The notes: a model not told the origin generated them from the sequence alone. 11,426 bases of DNA from Deltaproteobacteria bacterium (GCA_016926135.1 JAFGPH010000517.1:1-11426), one strand, 5' to 3'; positions 1 through 7,092 are shown, counted from the first letter of the stretch. A program made the numbers and translations.

Positions 1-112
1 GAGGTTGATAAGTTGCCGTCCTTCACGATTTCCGGATCCTCTCAAAAAAACCCTCTGCTGGCAAGCGGGCACTTGTGGGTCTCTCATCCTTTCCAAGCCA
101 GGGCGAATTCCC

Positions 113-340
113 TCCTCTTGCGTTCTCCACCTCCGCCATCAGGTCGCAGTTGCTGGCCGTGAGCACCCTCACGTCGATCTCGATGGGACGGGTGTCCCCC
201 AGTCGCAGGATTTCATTCTGCTGCAGGACTCGCAGCAGCTTGGCCCGGAGGTCGAGCGGGAGGCCGTTCACCTCCTCCAGGAAGAGGGTTTCCCGGTTCG
301 CCAGCTTGAATTGGCCAACCTGCGCTCCCCGCCGGGTGCC
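113..340 (-). pseudogene. Sigma-54 activator AAA+ domain, internal fragment
   Basis: Reading the - strand, about 75 residues match the middle of the NtrC-type AAA+ domain that drives sigma-54 RNA polymerase: the stretch GQFKLANRETLFLEEV (Walker B region), then LPLDLRAKLLRVLQ, an R.G.TRPI.IDVRVLTASN block (sensor I region) and DLMAEVENARG. The Walker A/P-loop, a clear GAFTGA loop, sensor II and the C-terminal DNA-binding helices are all absent. Resemblance stops near base 115, where the family continues with a REDLYYRLNV-like motif. Key positions also look worn: Walker B has E where the first acidic residue is normally D, and sensor I has ASNCDL instead of the usual (A/T)(S/T)NRDL. I read it as a dead internal shard left by rearrangement. 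The only start codon in this frame is a GTG at 271, inside the domain. Family assignment is firm; exact edges are approximate. Confidence 0.72.
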
Positions 341-377
341 CGTGCGTGGGGCGGCAACAAAGCCCGCCCAAAAGGGC

Positions 378-407
378 TTGACAACAGCGGGGCATCTAGA
401 ATATTCT
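378..407 (+). promoter_or_regulatory. Putative sigma-70-type promoter of the IclR gene
   Basis: A perfect TTGACA (-35, 378-383) is followed after 18 bases by TATTCT (402-407, 4 of 6 matches to TATAAT). A start of transcription near 414 would leave a leader of about 29 bases before the ATG at 443. It is the only clear sigma-70-like promoter I see ahead of the gene series, so it may drive the regulator and the catabolic genes together. This is pattern matching only. Confidence 0.45.
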
Positions 408-442
408 CATCTTGTAAAAAGCATTCACACATGGTGAGAATA
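398..442. promoter_or_regulatory. Candidate operator: AGAATA-type palindrome and inverted repeat
   Basis: AGAATATTCT (398-407) is a perfect 10-base palindrome overlapping the proposed -10 box. Its right half extends to TATTCTCA (402-409), which recurs inverted as TGAGAATA (435-442), ending one base before the proposed IclR start. Three copies of the half-site AGAATA/TATTCT therefore lie within 45 bases. IclR-family proteins commonly bind palindromic sites at their own promoter, so self-regulation is the natural guess. The right arm also includes most of the ribosome-binding sequence. Confidence 0.4.
433..437 (+). promoter_or_regulatory. Ribosome binding site favouring the IclR start at 443
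   Basis: GGTGA sits 5 bases before the ATG at 443 and matches the downstream half of the consensus GGAGGTGA. The in-frame ATG at 431 has no comparable sequence upstream, so 443 is preferred. The DctQ-like gene has the same arrangement (GGTGA, 5 bases, ATG). Confidence 0.45.
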
Positions 443-1246
443 ATGGCAGACCTTCGAACGAAACCCACCGCGATCGAAAAGGCCCTGGACGTTCTGGTAG
501 CCTTCCTGCCCGCCCGTTCCGAAATGGGAACCGTCGAAATCAGCCGCAGCACAGGTTTTCACGTCGCAACGGTGAACCGAATTCTTCAGGTGCTCGCGAA
601 GAAACGCTTTCTCCAGCAGAATCCGACAACAAGAAAATTTGCACTTGGTCCTCTGGTCCTGGCTCTGGGGAAATCCGTGATCGAGTCTCTCAGCGATAAC
701 CTGCTCCAGGTTTCCATCCCTCATCTCAATGAACTCTGCGAGAGAGTGAGGGAGACGGTAGTCCTGGAGGCCATCACGGGTATGCACGGGTTGGCGGCCT
801 ATGTAGCGCAGGGGAAACAGACCCTCAGTATCCGGGCTACCATCGGAACCCGCCTTCCCACCCATGCGGCGGCGGGGTGCAAAGCCATCATTGCTTTCTC
901 CGATCCGGATACGATCAACCGATTTCTCAACAAAAAAATGGGTGCCTTCACTCCCAAGACCATAACGGACCCTCAGACCCTCAAAGCGGAGTTGGCCAAG
1001 ATCAGAAAGAGCGGGATCGCCTACGCACGCGAGGAGTTGGAACTGGGGATCAACGCCATCGCGATGCCGATCATCAAGGGTGGGGGGAAGCCCGTTGGAG
1101 CCGTCTCCGTGGTAGGCCCTTCCTCCAGAATTAAATGCATTCCAAAGTCTCCGATCGTGCCTGAGTTGGAGAAGACGGTCCAGAGCATATCGTCCCATCC
1201 TTTTCAGGCGCAAGGCAGAGGGAGACCGGTGAAAGCCCCACCTTGA
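443..1246 (+). CDS. IclR-family transcriptional regulator
   Basis: Predicted 267-residue DNA-binding regulator of the IclR family, close to the family's usual 250-270. An N-terminal winged helix-turn-helix spans about residues 8-65 (TAIEKALDVLVAF, then a recognition helix around GFHVATVNRILQVLAKKRFL). An effector-binding domain spans about 85-250, with the typical THAAAGCKAIIAF segment (140-152) and the family signature near GIAYAREELELGINAIAMPI (191-210). The family binds small organic acids or aromatics through the C-terminal domain and represses or activates adjacent catabolic operons; the ligand here is unknown. The start at 443 is chosen for its ribosome binding site; an ATG at 431 would add four residues. 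It is the first gene of the series, same strand, 27 bases before the PhlG-like gene, so it is probably co-transcribed with what it controls. Inverted repeats directly upstream suggest self-regulation. Confidence 0.93.
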   Translation: MADLRTKPTAIEKALDVLVAFLPARSEMGTVEISRSTGFHVATVNRILQVLAKKRFLQQNPTTRKFALGPLVLALGKSVIESLSDNLLQVSIPHLNELCERVRETVVLEAITGMHGLAAYVAQGKQTLSIRATIGTRLPTHAAAGCKAIIAFSDPDTINRFLNKKMGAFTPKTITDPQTLKAELAKIRKSGIAYAREELELGINAIAMPIIKGGGKPVGAVSVVGPSSRIKCIPKSPIVPELEKTVQSISSHPFQAQGRGRPVKAPP

Positions 1247-1273
1247 AAGCCGACGCAGGAGGGAGTCAACAAC

Positions 1274-1894
1274 ATGATCCTTGAAGACGCTGATCAGTTG
1301 CTTCAGCCGGGTTACCTTCCTTTGGAAACCGGCTTCACGCGATTGCCGAGCGGGCAAATTCTTGTAGCTGTGCTGACCCGGTTGCCCCGCTGCAAGGGGA
1401 AAATGATCGACTGGTGGTTCGGCTATGCCGGAGATACCGAGAAGTACAGACAGTGGCACCCCCATCAACATGTTTCCGGTGAGTGGGACGAGCATTGGAG
1501 ACCCGGCCATTACATCGGTGCCAGCCATCTCGTCCGCGAATATGTAGGCGGAACCCTCTGCCAATTGAAAATCACCTTTCAGGAACCCTCTCTTTTGCTG
1601 GACACTTGCCGGTTTGAGGAAGCCCGGGTCGGAGCCGCGATCTGCGGCCGCATCGGTTTGATGCAAAAGGATTTCCACCTGGGGACGCTCATCCATCTTG
1701 TCCGGGATACCGACTTCGGCTGTGAAATGAGGAGCCGATTCTGGCTCTTGTATGCCGACGAACCCTTCGCCAGGGGTGTCATGACCCACTGCATCGAGGA
1801 AATGGGGTATCTTGGGGACCTGCTTCCAGACCTGTATGCCGGAAAAGTCGGCGACCCGCAACGGGACGTGAGGTCCCCAATGACCACCGCGTAG
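1274..1894 (+). CDS. DAPG hydrolase (PhlG)-like protein
   Basis: A 206-residue soluble protein resembling the 2,4-diacetylphloroglucinol hydrolase (PhlG) family, zinc enzymes that cut a C-C bond between an acyl group and an activated ring or diketone carbon (retro-Claisen type), releasing a carboxylic acid. Seen: DWWFGY (46-51) followed by a YRQWHPHQH block (58-66), an acidic/histidine segment at GHYIGASHLVREY (78-90), GTLIHLVRD (137-145) and a late H-x3-E motif in THCIEEM (H172, E176). PhlG uses several His and Glu zinc ligands, including a C-terminal H-x3-E pair, so the layout fits; the exact ligand set is inferred. The protein is clearly shorter than PhlG (about 290 residues), mostly at the N-terminus. 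AGGAGG at 1257-1262 supports the start. It sits between the IclR gene and two CoA ligases, as expected for a catabolic enzyme. True substrate unknown; no signal peptide seen. Confidence 0.7.
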   Translation: MILEDADQLLQPGYLPLETGFTRLPSGQILVAVLTRLPRCKGKMIDWWFGYAGDTEKYRQWHPHQHVSGEWDEHWRPGHYIGASHLVREYVGGTLCQLKITFQEPSLLLDTCRFEEARVGAAICGRIGLMQKDFHLGTLIHLVRDTDFGCEMRSRFWLLYADEPFARGVMTHCIEEMGYLGDLLPDLYAGKVGDPQRDVRSPMTTA

Positions 1895-1937
1895 GCTACC
1901 AATCCCGAACTGAACCCGGCCACAGCAGAGGGTTTCC

Positions 1938-3464
1938 ATGAACATCGCGGGATTTCTGAACCGAAATATAGATCTGGCAGGCGAAAAGCTATCGCTGATC
2001 TATGAGGAGGAGAGGTTCACCAACCTTAGAATCCATGAGATGAGCTGCAGATTGGCCGCAGGTCTCCGCTCGCTGGGAATCGGAAAAGGAGACCACGTTG
2101 CGGTTTTCCTGCCGAACTGCACGGAGGTGATCCTTGCTTACCAGGCGATTTGGAGGGTAGGGGCCGTGGCGGTACCCATCATGTCCCGCTGCGGACTGGA
2201 GGAGGCTCGGCACATCCTGCAGGATAGCGAGGCCGGAACCGTCATTACCGACGAGACTCACCTGGACCTGATCACGGCTGCGAAAGCCGGGATCGAGACC
2301 CTCCACGAGCAAATCGTTCTGGAAGGAACGCGAAGGGGGATCCAAACCGGATTTCATGCTCTCCTCTGTCAAAACCCCCCTGATGAACGCATCGAGGAGG
2401 TGGCCAAGGATGAGACAGCCCTCATTATCTACACCTCCGGAACCACCGGCAAGCCGAAGGGAGTGATGCTGACCCACCACAACCTTCGAAGTGAAGCCCT
2501 CGGGGCGTGGGAGGCCTGGGAATGGCAAAAAGGTCCTGTCACCCTAAACTGCCTTCCCCTGGCGCACAGTTTCGGCATAGCGATCATCAACGTGAAGACC
2601 CTTTGCACCTTCAGGGAAGGGTTTGATGTGCTCATGCGCTGGTTTGATCCAGAAGAGGTCTTTCGCCTCATCGAGAGATACAAGGTCAACCAGTTCTTCG
2701 GCGTTCCGACCATGTACAGCACCCTTCTAACCCACCCCGCTGCGGACAAGTACGATTTGAGTTCGCTGGAACGCTGTTATGTCGGTGCGGCGCCTGTCCC
2801 CGAGGAACTTCACAGGAGCATTACCCGAAAACTCAAATGCGAATTGATGGTGTGTTACGCGCTGACAGAAGCCTCTCCCGGCGTCACCATCACCAGACCG
2901 AGCGCTCCCTATAGGGGAGGCTCCTCAGGGATGCCCTTTCCGGGGGTGGAGGTGAGAATTTCCGACCCCGGGGGAAGAGAGCTTCCTCCGTATGAAAAGG
3001 GAGAGATCCTCGTTCGCGGACCCAATGTGATGAAAGGGTACTACAAGAGGCATGAGGAGACTCGTCAGAGCCTGCAGGACGGATGGCTCCATACGGGAGA
3101 TGTAGGGTACCTGGACAAAGACGGGTATCTTTTTGTGACGGATCGCATCAAGGACCTGATCATCAAGGGAGGTACGAATATCTATCCTGCGGAGATCGAG
3201 GGGTATATCAAGGAGCATCCGGCCGTTCAGGATGTTTCCGTCGTCGGTGTCCCCCATGAGAAGTACGGAGAAGATGTGATGGCCTTCGCGGTGCTCACGC
3301 CCGGTCACGGGGTTTCCGAGGAAGAGTTGCTATCCTGTGTGAAGTCCAGGGTCGCGGGGTTCAAGTGCCCATCCAAAATCAAGTTTGTCCACGATCTGCC
3401 CAAAACCCAGACAGGAAAGATCAACAAGTCAAAACTCCGTGAGATGATCAAGGGCGCCGTGTGA
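1938..3464 (+). CDS. Acyl-CoA ligase (class I adenylate-forming), copy 1
   Basis: A 508-residue ATP-dependent acid:CoA ligase of the ANL superfamily, which makes an acyl-AMP and then an acyl-CoA. Motifs are complete: P-loop YTSGTTGKPKG (165-175), acyl-binding/A5 motif YALTE (307-311), WLHTGD (383-388) with the ATP-ribose aspartate, hinge region DRIKDLIIKGGTNIYP (402-417), and the C-terminal catalytic lysine in QTGKINK (K494). Length is typical. The start at 1938 follows an AGAGGG sequence. It lies 43 bases after the PhlG-like gene and 47 bases before a second ligase. The family covers medium/long-chain fatty acids, aromatic acids and dicarboxylates, and substrate cannot be assigned by eye. 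A role in activating the acid imported by the downstream TRAP system, or the acid released by the hydrolase, is inference. Confidence 0.92.
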   Translation: MNIAGFLNRNIDLAGEKLSLIYEEERFTNLRIHEMSCRLAAGLRSLGIGKGDHVAVFLPNCTEVILAYQAIWRVGAVAVPIMSRCGLEEARHILQDSEAGTVITDETHLDLITAAKAGIETLHEQIVLEGTRRGIQTGFHALLCQNPPDERIEEVAKDETALIIYTSGTTGKPKGVMLTHHNLRSEALGAWEAWEWQKGPVTLNCLPLAHSFGIAIINVKTLCTFREGFDVLMRWFDPEEVFRLIERYKVNQFFGVPTMYSTLLTHPAADKYDLSSLERCYVGAAPVPEELHRSITRKLKCELMVCYALTEASPGVTITRPSAPYRGGSSGMPFPGVEVRISDPGGRELPPYEKGEILVRGPNVMKGYYKRHEETRQSLQDGWLHTGDVGYLDKDGYLFVTDRIKDLIIKGGTNIYPAEIEGYIKEHPAVQDVSVVGVPHEKYGEDVMAFAVLTPGHGVSEEELLSCVKSRVAGFKCPSKIKFVHDLPKTQTGKINKSKLREMIKGAV

Positions 3465-3511
3465 ATCGGCTTGGAGCTTGAACGGAACCAAGGATTAGGA
3501 AGCCGCAAGCA

Positions 3512-5095
3512 ATGAGAGAGCCGCAAACCATACCGGAGATGCTGAGCCGAAACCTCCTCGATTTCCCGGATCGGGAAGCCTTGATCTCGGTACTCTATCG
3601 GACAGGGCAATGGGTAAGACACACCTGGAGAGACCTCGACGACACCAGTGACCGAGTTGCTGCGGGTCTATGGGATCTTGGCGTTCGAAAAGGCCAAAGG
3701 GTGGCCCTGCTGCAGAATAACAGCGCCGAATGCTTTTACTGCTGCCTGGGTGTGCACAAGATCGGCGCTGTCTTTGTCCCCATCAATGCCCGCCTCGCTG
3801 CCAGAGAGGTGGAATACATTGTTCGCCATTCCGAAAGCGAACTCCTCATCATGGGCGCGGAAAACGAGCCCGTTTATCATCACCTCAAGGGAAAACCCTC
3901 AACCCTGAAAGGGTGCATGTGCATCGAGAGGGAAGGCGAGCCCTTACCGAGCGCCATGCTGCCCTTTTCGAAGCTCCTCCAGGGTCGCGGAAAACCTCCG
4001 GAGGTGGAGATTCATCCCGCCGATGAAGCGGACATCCTTTACACTTCCGGGACAACTGGCCAGCCCAAGGGAGTGGTTTTCACCCATGCAAACAAGGTGG
4101 CCAACGGGAAAATGGGGGGCATCGTCAACAGCTTTCACCGGAATCATTATCATTGTCTCCGCATGCAGAATGCCGCCCCCTTCTCTTCCTCCACGGGGGG
4201 CGGCACGCTCACGATGAGCTGGCTGTATTACGGGTTTTTGGAGATCCTGGAACCCGGATTTGATGTGATCCGAAGTCTGGAGATGATCGAGAGGGAAAGG
4301 ACCACCCATTATGCGGGCGTTCCGTCTCTGTTTCTCTTCATGCTGGAACATCCGAGGTTCAAGGAATTCGACACCTCTTCCCTCAGGTTCATCAGCTTCG
4401 GCGGTTTCGAGATGCCCGAGAAAGAAATCCCGAGGATGATTCGCGCCTGGCCTTCGGTGAAACTCTGCAATGTCTATGCCCTGACGGAGGCAGGCCCGGG
4501 GGGGACGTTCCTGGAGATATTTCCCGGCCAGAAGAGGTTGACCTCCATAGGGCTTCCCTGGACTCCCGACCAAGAGATTCGGATCGTGAGCGAAAAGGGT
4601 CGTGATGTGGGCACCGGCGAAATCGGGGAGATCCTCCTGCGAGGGCCGAATGTGATGAAAGGATACTACAAGAATCCACGAGCCACACAAGAAACGCTCA
4701 GAAACGGCTGGCTCCACACCGGCGACCTGGGATGTTACGACGCTGATGGTTTCTTCTACTTCAAGGGGCGCAAGAAGGACATGATCATCCGGGGCGGATA
4801 CAACGTATACGCTGTGGAGGTGGAGAATGTACTCCTGGAGCATCCCTGGGTGAAACAGTGCGCGGTAGTTGGAAGGCCCCACCCGAAACTCGGCGAGGAC
4901 ATTGTGGCATTCGTTGTTCTTTGGGATGCAAAGCAACTTGATGCGGAAGAGGCCATGTCTTTCTGCCGTGAGAGACTGGCGGACTTCAAATGCCCCCGTG
5001 AGATTCGGTTTGTGGAATCTCTCCCCACGACATCCGCAGGCAAGGTCGACAAGAAACTCTTGAGGTCGGAAGCTTCAGTAGAAGGCCTTGGCTGA
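3512..5095 (+). CDS. Acyl-CoA ligase (class I adenylate-forming), copy 2
   Basis: A second, 527-residue ATP-dependent acid:CoA ligase of the same superfamily. Motifs: P-loop YTSGTTGQPKG (177-187), YALTEAGPGG (322-331), WLHTGD (400-405), KKDMIIRGGYNVYAVEVE (421-438) and catalytic lysine in SAGKVDK (K511). All core residues look intact, so it should be active. It shares blocks with copy 1 (such as GPNVMKGYYK and WLHTGD), but the putative acid-binding region differs strongly: here a His-rich, Ser/Gly-rich stretch (about 208-232) replaces the shorter NCLPLAHSFG region of copy 1. The two enzymes therefore probably use different acids rather than being a recent duplication. An AGGA-containing sequence about 10 bases upstream supports the ATG at 3512. 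The ferredoxin/flavoprotein pair follows 41 bases later. Confidence 0.92.
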   Translation: MREPQTIPEMLSRNLLDFPDREALISVLYRTGQWVRHTWRDLDDTSDRVAAGLWDLGVRKGQRVALLQNNSAECFYCCLGVHKIGAVFVPINARLAAREVEYIVRHSESELLIMGAENEPVYHHLKGKPSTLKGCMCIEREGEPLPSAMLPFSKLLQGRGKPPEVEIHPADEADILYTSGTTGQPKGVVFTHANKVANGKMGGIVNSFHRNHYHCLRMQNAAPFSSSTGGGTLTMSWLYYGFLEILEPGFDVIRSLEMIERERTTHYAGVPSLFLFMLEHPRFKEFDTSSLRFISFGGFEMPEKEIPRMIRAWPSVKLCNVYALTEAGPGGTFLEIFPGQKRLTSIGLPWTPDQEIRIVSEKGRDVGTGEIGEILLRGPNVMKGYYKNPRATQETLRNGWLHTGDLGCYDADGFFYFKGRKKDMIIRGGYNVYAVEVENVLLEHPWVKQCAVVGRPHPKLGEDIVAFVVLWDAKQLDAEEAMSFCRERLADFKCPREIRFVESLPTTSAGKVDKKLLRSEASVEGLG

Positions 5096-5124
5096 GAATG
5101 GGATCCCTTTGGGATTTAGGAAAG

Positions 5125-5130
5125 AGGAGA
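5125..5130 (+). promoter_or_regulatory. Ribosome binding site favouring a GTG start for the ferredoxin
   Basis: AGGAGA (within AAAGAGGAGA) lies 6 bases before the GTG at 5137. The in-frame ATG at 5098 has no comparable sequence upstream, so the GTG is the better start. Confidence 0.5.
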
Positions 5131-5136
5131 CAATCT

Positions 5137-5355
5137 GTGAACGCCGTAATGATGGACCTGGCCCTGTGCAAGGGTTGCAGGAAGTGTGTGGACGCCTGTT
5201 TTGTAGATGTGATCCGGTGGGACGATCGACAGAAGAAGCCAAGGGTCGCTTATCCGGAGGACTGTGTCGCCTGTAATGCTTGTGAAATAGCCTGTCCCGA
5301 AGCGTGTATTCAAGTGGTGCCCACCCTGCCGGGCAGATTTCCGGCGCACTACTGA
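5137..5355 (+). CDS. Short 2[4Fe-4S] ferredoxin
   Basis: A 72-residue electron carrier with two complete CxxCxxCxxxC motifs: C11, C14, C17, C21 and C43, C46, C49, C53, the second followed by proline. Such proteins bind two [4Fe-4S] clusters and pass low-potential electrons in the cytoplasm. The first motif ends CF where many ferredoxins have CP, and an extra cysteine (C57) follows the second. The GTG at 5137 is preferred for its ribosome binding site; an ATG at 5098 would add 13 residues (85 in all) that do not look like ferredoxin. Position directly before an AprA/FrdA-like flavoprotein suggests it is that enzyme's iron-sulfur partner, as AprB is for AprA, but it lacks the C-terminal extension that makes AprB about twice as long. 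The partnership is inferred from gene order. Confidence 0.9.
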   Translation: MNAVMMDLALCKGCRKCVDACFVDVIRWDDRQKKPRVAYPEDCVACNACEIACPEACIQVVPTLPGRFPAHY

Positions 5356-5388
5356 TTCCCGGGGCTTTTCATGCCCCTTGAGGAAGAA

Positions 5389-5395
5389 GGGAGGG
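5389..5395 (+). promoter_or_regulatory. Ribosome binding site favouring a GTG start for the flavoprotein
   Basis: GGGAGGG, inside a purine-rich run, lies 11 bases before the GTG at 5407. The upstream in-frame ATG at 5371 has no clear Shine-Dalgarno sequence, and this purine run would then lie inside the coding region. The choice is not certain because the spacing is long. Confidence 0.4.
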
Positions 5396-5406
5396 AGAGA
5401 CAGATC

Positions 5407-7092
5407 GTGAACCTGCAACATCTGGGAGAAGTCATTTCCACCGACCTGCTGATCATCGGGGGCGGGATCGGCGGTATCGTTTCAGCGATCAAGGCCAAAG
5501 AGCATCCGGTTGACGTCCTCATCGTGGAAAAGGCGACTGCCGGTTGGGCAGGGAAGGCGCCGAAGGGAGGAGGGATTCTGTGGGTGCTGACCGCGGAAGA
5601 CGACCTGGAAAAATTTGTGGATTATCACGTTCGGGTCATCGGGGACTTTCTCAATGACCAGGAACTGCTCTACGCCATGGCCCGCGAAACGCTCAGCGCG
5701 ATTGAACAGATCGAGAGTTGGGGAGCGAAAATTGTGCGGAATGAGGATGGAAGTCTGGATACGTTCCGCCCTTTCGGCCCATGGTCGCTCGCCGCTGTTG
5801 ACCTGGATATGCTCAACGTGATGCGAAAGACGGCGCGCAAAAGGGGAGTGAAGATCGTGAACAAGGTCCAGGTCGTCGATCTCCTTAAGCAGGATGAGCG
5901 GGTTGTGGGGGCCGTCGGCTTTCATGTCATCAGCGGGCGCTTCTACGTGATCCAGGCGAAGGCGACGGTGCTTGCAAATGGGAGCTGCAACTACAGGGTC
6001 ATGCCGATGTGGTCTTGCGGGCGCGGAGACGGTATCGCTGCGGCCTATCGTGCCGGGGCAGAGATGCGGAACGCCGAATTCGGCAATTTCTACAATATCC
6101 TCTTGAAGGGGAGTTTGTCCCCCATCATTGGGGCCGATTACGCCATTTGCAATGCGGCCGGTGAGCGCCTGTGCGAACGATACTTGCCGGGTCCACCGGA
6201 ACCCGATATCTCCATCGCGTCGCTCATGGGCATGGAGAAGGAAGTCATGGAAGGCAAGGGACCTGTATGTTTCGATCCGTCGGAAATGCACGTCGCGCGG
6301 CTTTTCGCTTTGCAGTTCAAACGGTGGAAGCGCCCGACCGCTAATGCGTTTTGGCGCCGCCTGAGTGAAAAGGAACAAAGGTATGGGTCCGATCCCTCCC
6401 CGAGACCGGAGGCGATCCCGGGCTTCATCGGTGAGCTTTCGCCTGTGAGGGTCGACCATGACATGAGAACCAGCCTGAATGGACTTTGGGCCATCGGCGA
6501 TACCAGCTATGCGGGCTCCGCGTGGGCGGGGGCGGTACCGGGTCCCCCCGGCCGGATCAGGGGGTCGGGCCTGATGAATGCCATCTTGAGTGCATTGAGA
6601 GGAGGGCCATCGGCCGCCCGTTCTGCCTCCGAGACACCGCCGCCTCACGTCGATCCTGTGGAGGTCAAGCAACTCAAGGAAAGCCTGTTTGCCCCGATGC
6701 GACGTGACAAAGGGTATTTGCCGTTGCAGGCCGTCGATGCCGTGCGGGACGTGATCAGTCCGATCAAATACAGCATACGCAAGAGCAAAAACCGGCTGGA
6801 AGAGGCGCTGTCCAGAATCGGTGAAGTCCGGGTCAGATTATCCGAGTTATGGGCCAAAGACTATCACGGGCTTTCGAACTGCAATGAGGCGAGGAACATG
6901 GTCCTGTGTGCCGAGATGTACTTCAAGGCGGCCTTGTTGAGAACGGAAAGCAGGGGGTGGCACTTCAGGGAAGATTATCCCCAGCGCGACGATGAAAATT
7001 GGCTGAAGTGGATCACCATGAAACAGGAGAATGGGAAGATGGTTTTTTCCACCGAGGCCCTGCCGATAGATCGATATAGGGTCAAACCTTAG
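5407..7092 (+). CDS. FAD-dependent oxidoreductase, AprA/FrdA superfamily
   Basis: A 561-residue flavoprotein of the succinate dehydrogenase/fumarate reductase/adenylylsulfate reductase A-subunit superfamily. FAD-binding features: DLLIIGGGIGGI (13-24) with the ribose-binding glutamate in VEK (E41), RGDGIAAAYRAGA (206-218), and LWAIGDTSYAG (360-370) followed by a PPGRIRGSG segment (380-388). A helical C-terminal domain ends with the family's ESRGWHFREDYP block (514-525). The His-Thr segment that carries covalent FAD in fumarate reductases is replaced by GKAPKGGG, so FAD is probably non-covalent as in AprA. The FHPT substrate motif of fumarate reductases is replaced by FGNFYN (225-230), which argues against plain fumarate/succinate chemistry. 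No signal peptide: cytoplasmic. A start at ATG 5371 (573 residues) is possible. The ferredoxin 51 bases upstream is its likely partner. Substrate unknown. Confidence 0.88.
   Translation: MNLQHLGEVISTDLLIIGGGIGGIVSAIKAKEHPVDVLIVEKATAGWAGKAPKGGGILWVLTAEDDLEKFVDYHVRVIGDFLNDQELLYAMARETLSAIEQIESWGAKIVRNEDGSLDTFRPFGPWSLAAVDLDMLNVMRKTARKRGVKIVNKVQVVDLLKQDERVVGAVGFHVISGRFYVIQAKATVLANGSCNYRVMPMWSCGRGDGIAAAYRAGAEMRNAEFGNFYNILLKGSLSPIIGADYAICNAAGERLCERYLPGPPEPDISIASLMGMEKEVMEGKGPVCFDPSEMHVARLFALQFKRWKRPTANAFWRRLSEKEQRYGSDPSPRPEAIPGFIGELSPVRVDHDMRTSLNGLWAIGDTSYAGSAWAGAVPGPPGRIRGSGLMNAILSALRGGPSAARSASETPPPHVDPVEVKQLKESLFAPMRRDKGYLPLQAVDAVRDVISPIKYSIRKSKNRLEEALSRIGEVRVRLSELWAKDYHGLSNCNEARNMVLCAEMYFKAALLRTESRGWHFREDYPQRDDENWLKWITMKQENGKMVFSTEALPIDRYRVKP

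Larger units (their letters stand above)
1..430. other. Region without an intact gene
   Basis: Apart from the sigma-54 activator fragment and the promoter/operator of the IclR gene, I see no supportable gene here. The + frame of the IclR gene stays open back to base 5, but that upstream translation resembles no protein family and lies antisense to the activator fragment. No tRNA, transposase or terminal inverted repeat was recognised. Confidence 0.55.

Noticed and set aside
360..379. AAGCCC/GGGCTT hairpin near the IclR promoter as a terminator
   Set aside because: The stem is only six bases and no convincing T-run follows on either strand; it also overlaps the -35 box.
5..442. N-terminal extension of the IclR frame back to base 5
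   Set aside because: The extra residues do not belong to the IclR family, overlap the promoter and lie antisense to the sigma-54 activator fragment.
425..1945. A 506-codon open frame on the - strand across the IclR and PhlG-like genes
   Set aside because: It mirrors two well-supported + strand genes, resembles no family and has an unlikely composition; long antisense frames are common opposite GC-biased codons.
3944..4936. A 330-codon open frame on the - strand inside the second ligase gene
   Set aside because: Antisense shadow of an intact enzyme with all catalytic motifs; no recognisable domain.
5482..6672. A 396-codon open frame on the - strand inside the flavoprotein gene
   Set aside because: Arg/His-rich translation without family features, opposite a clear FAD enzyme.
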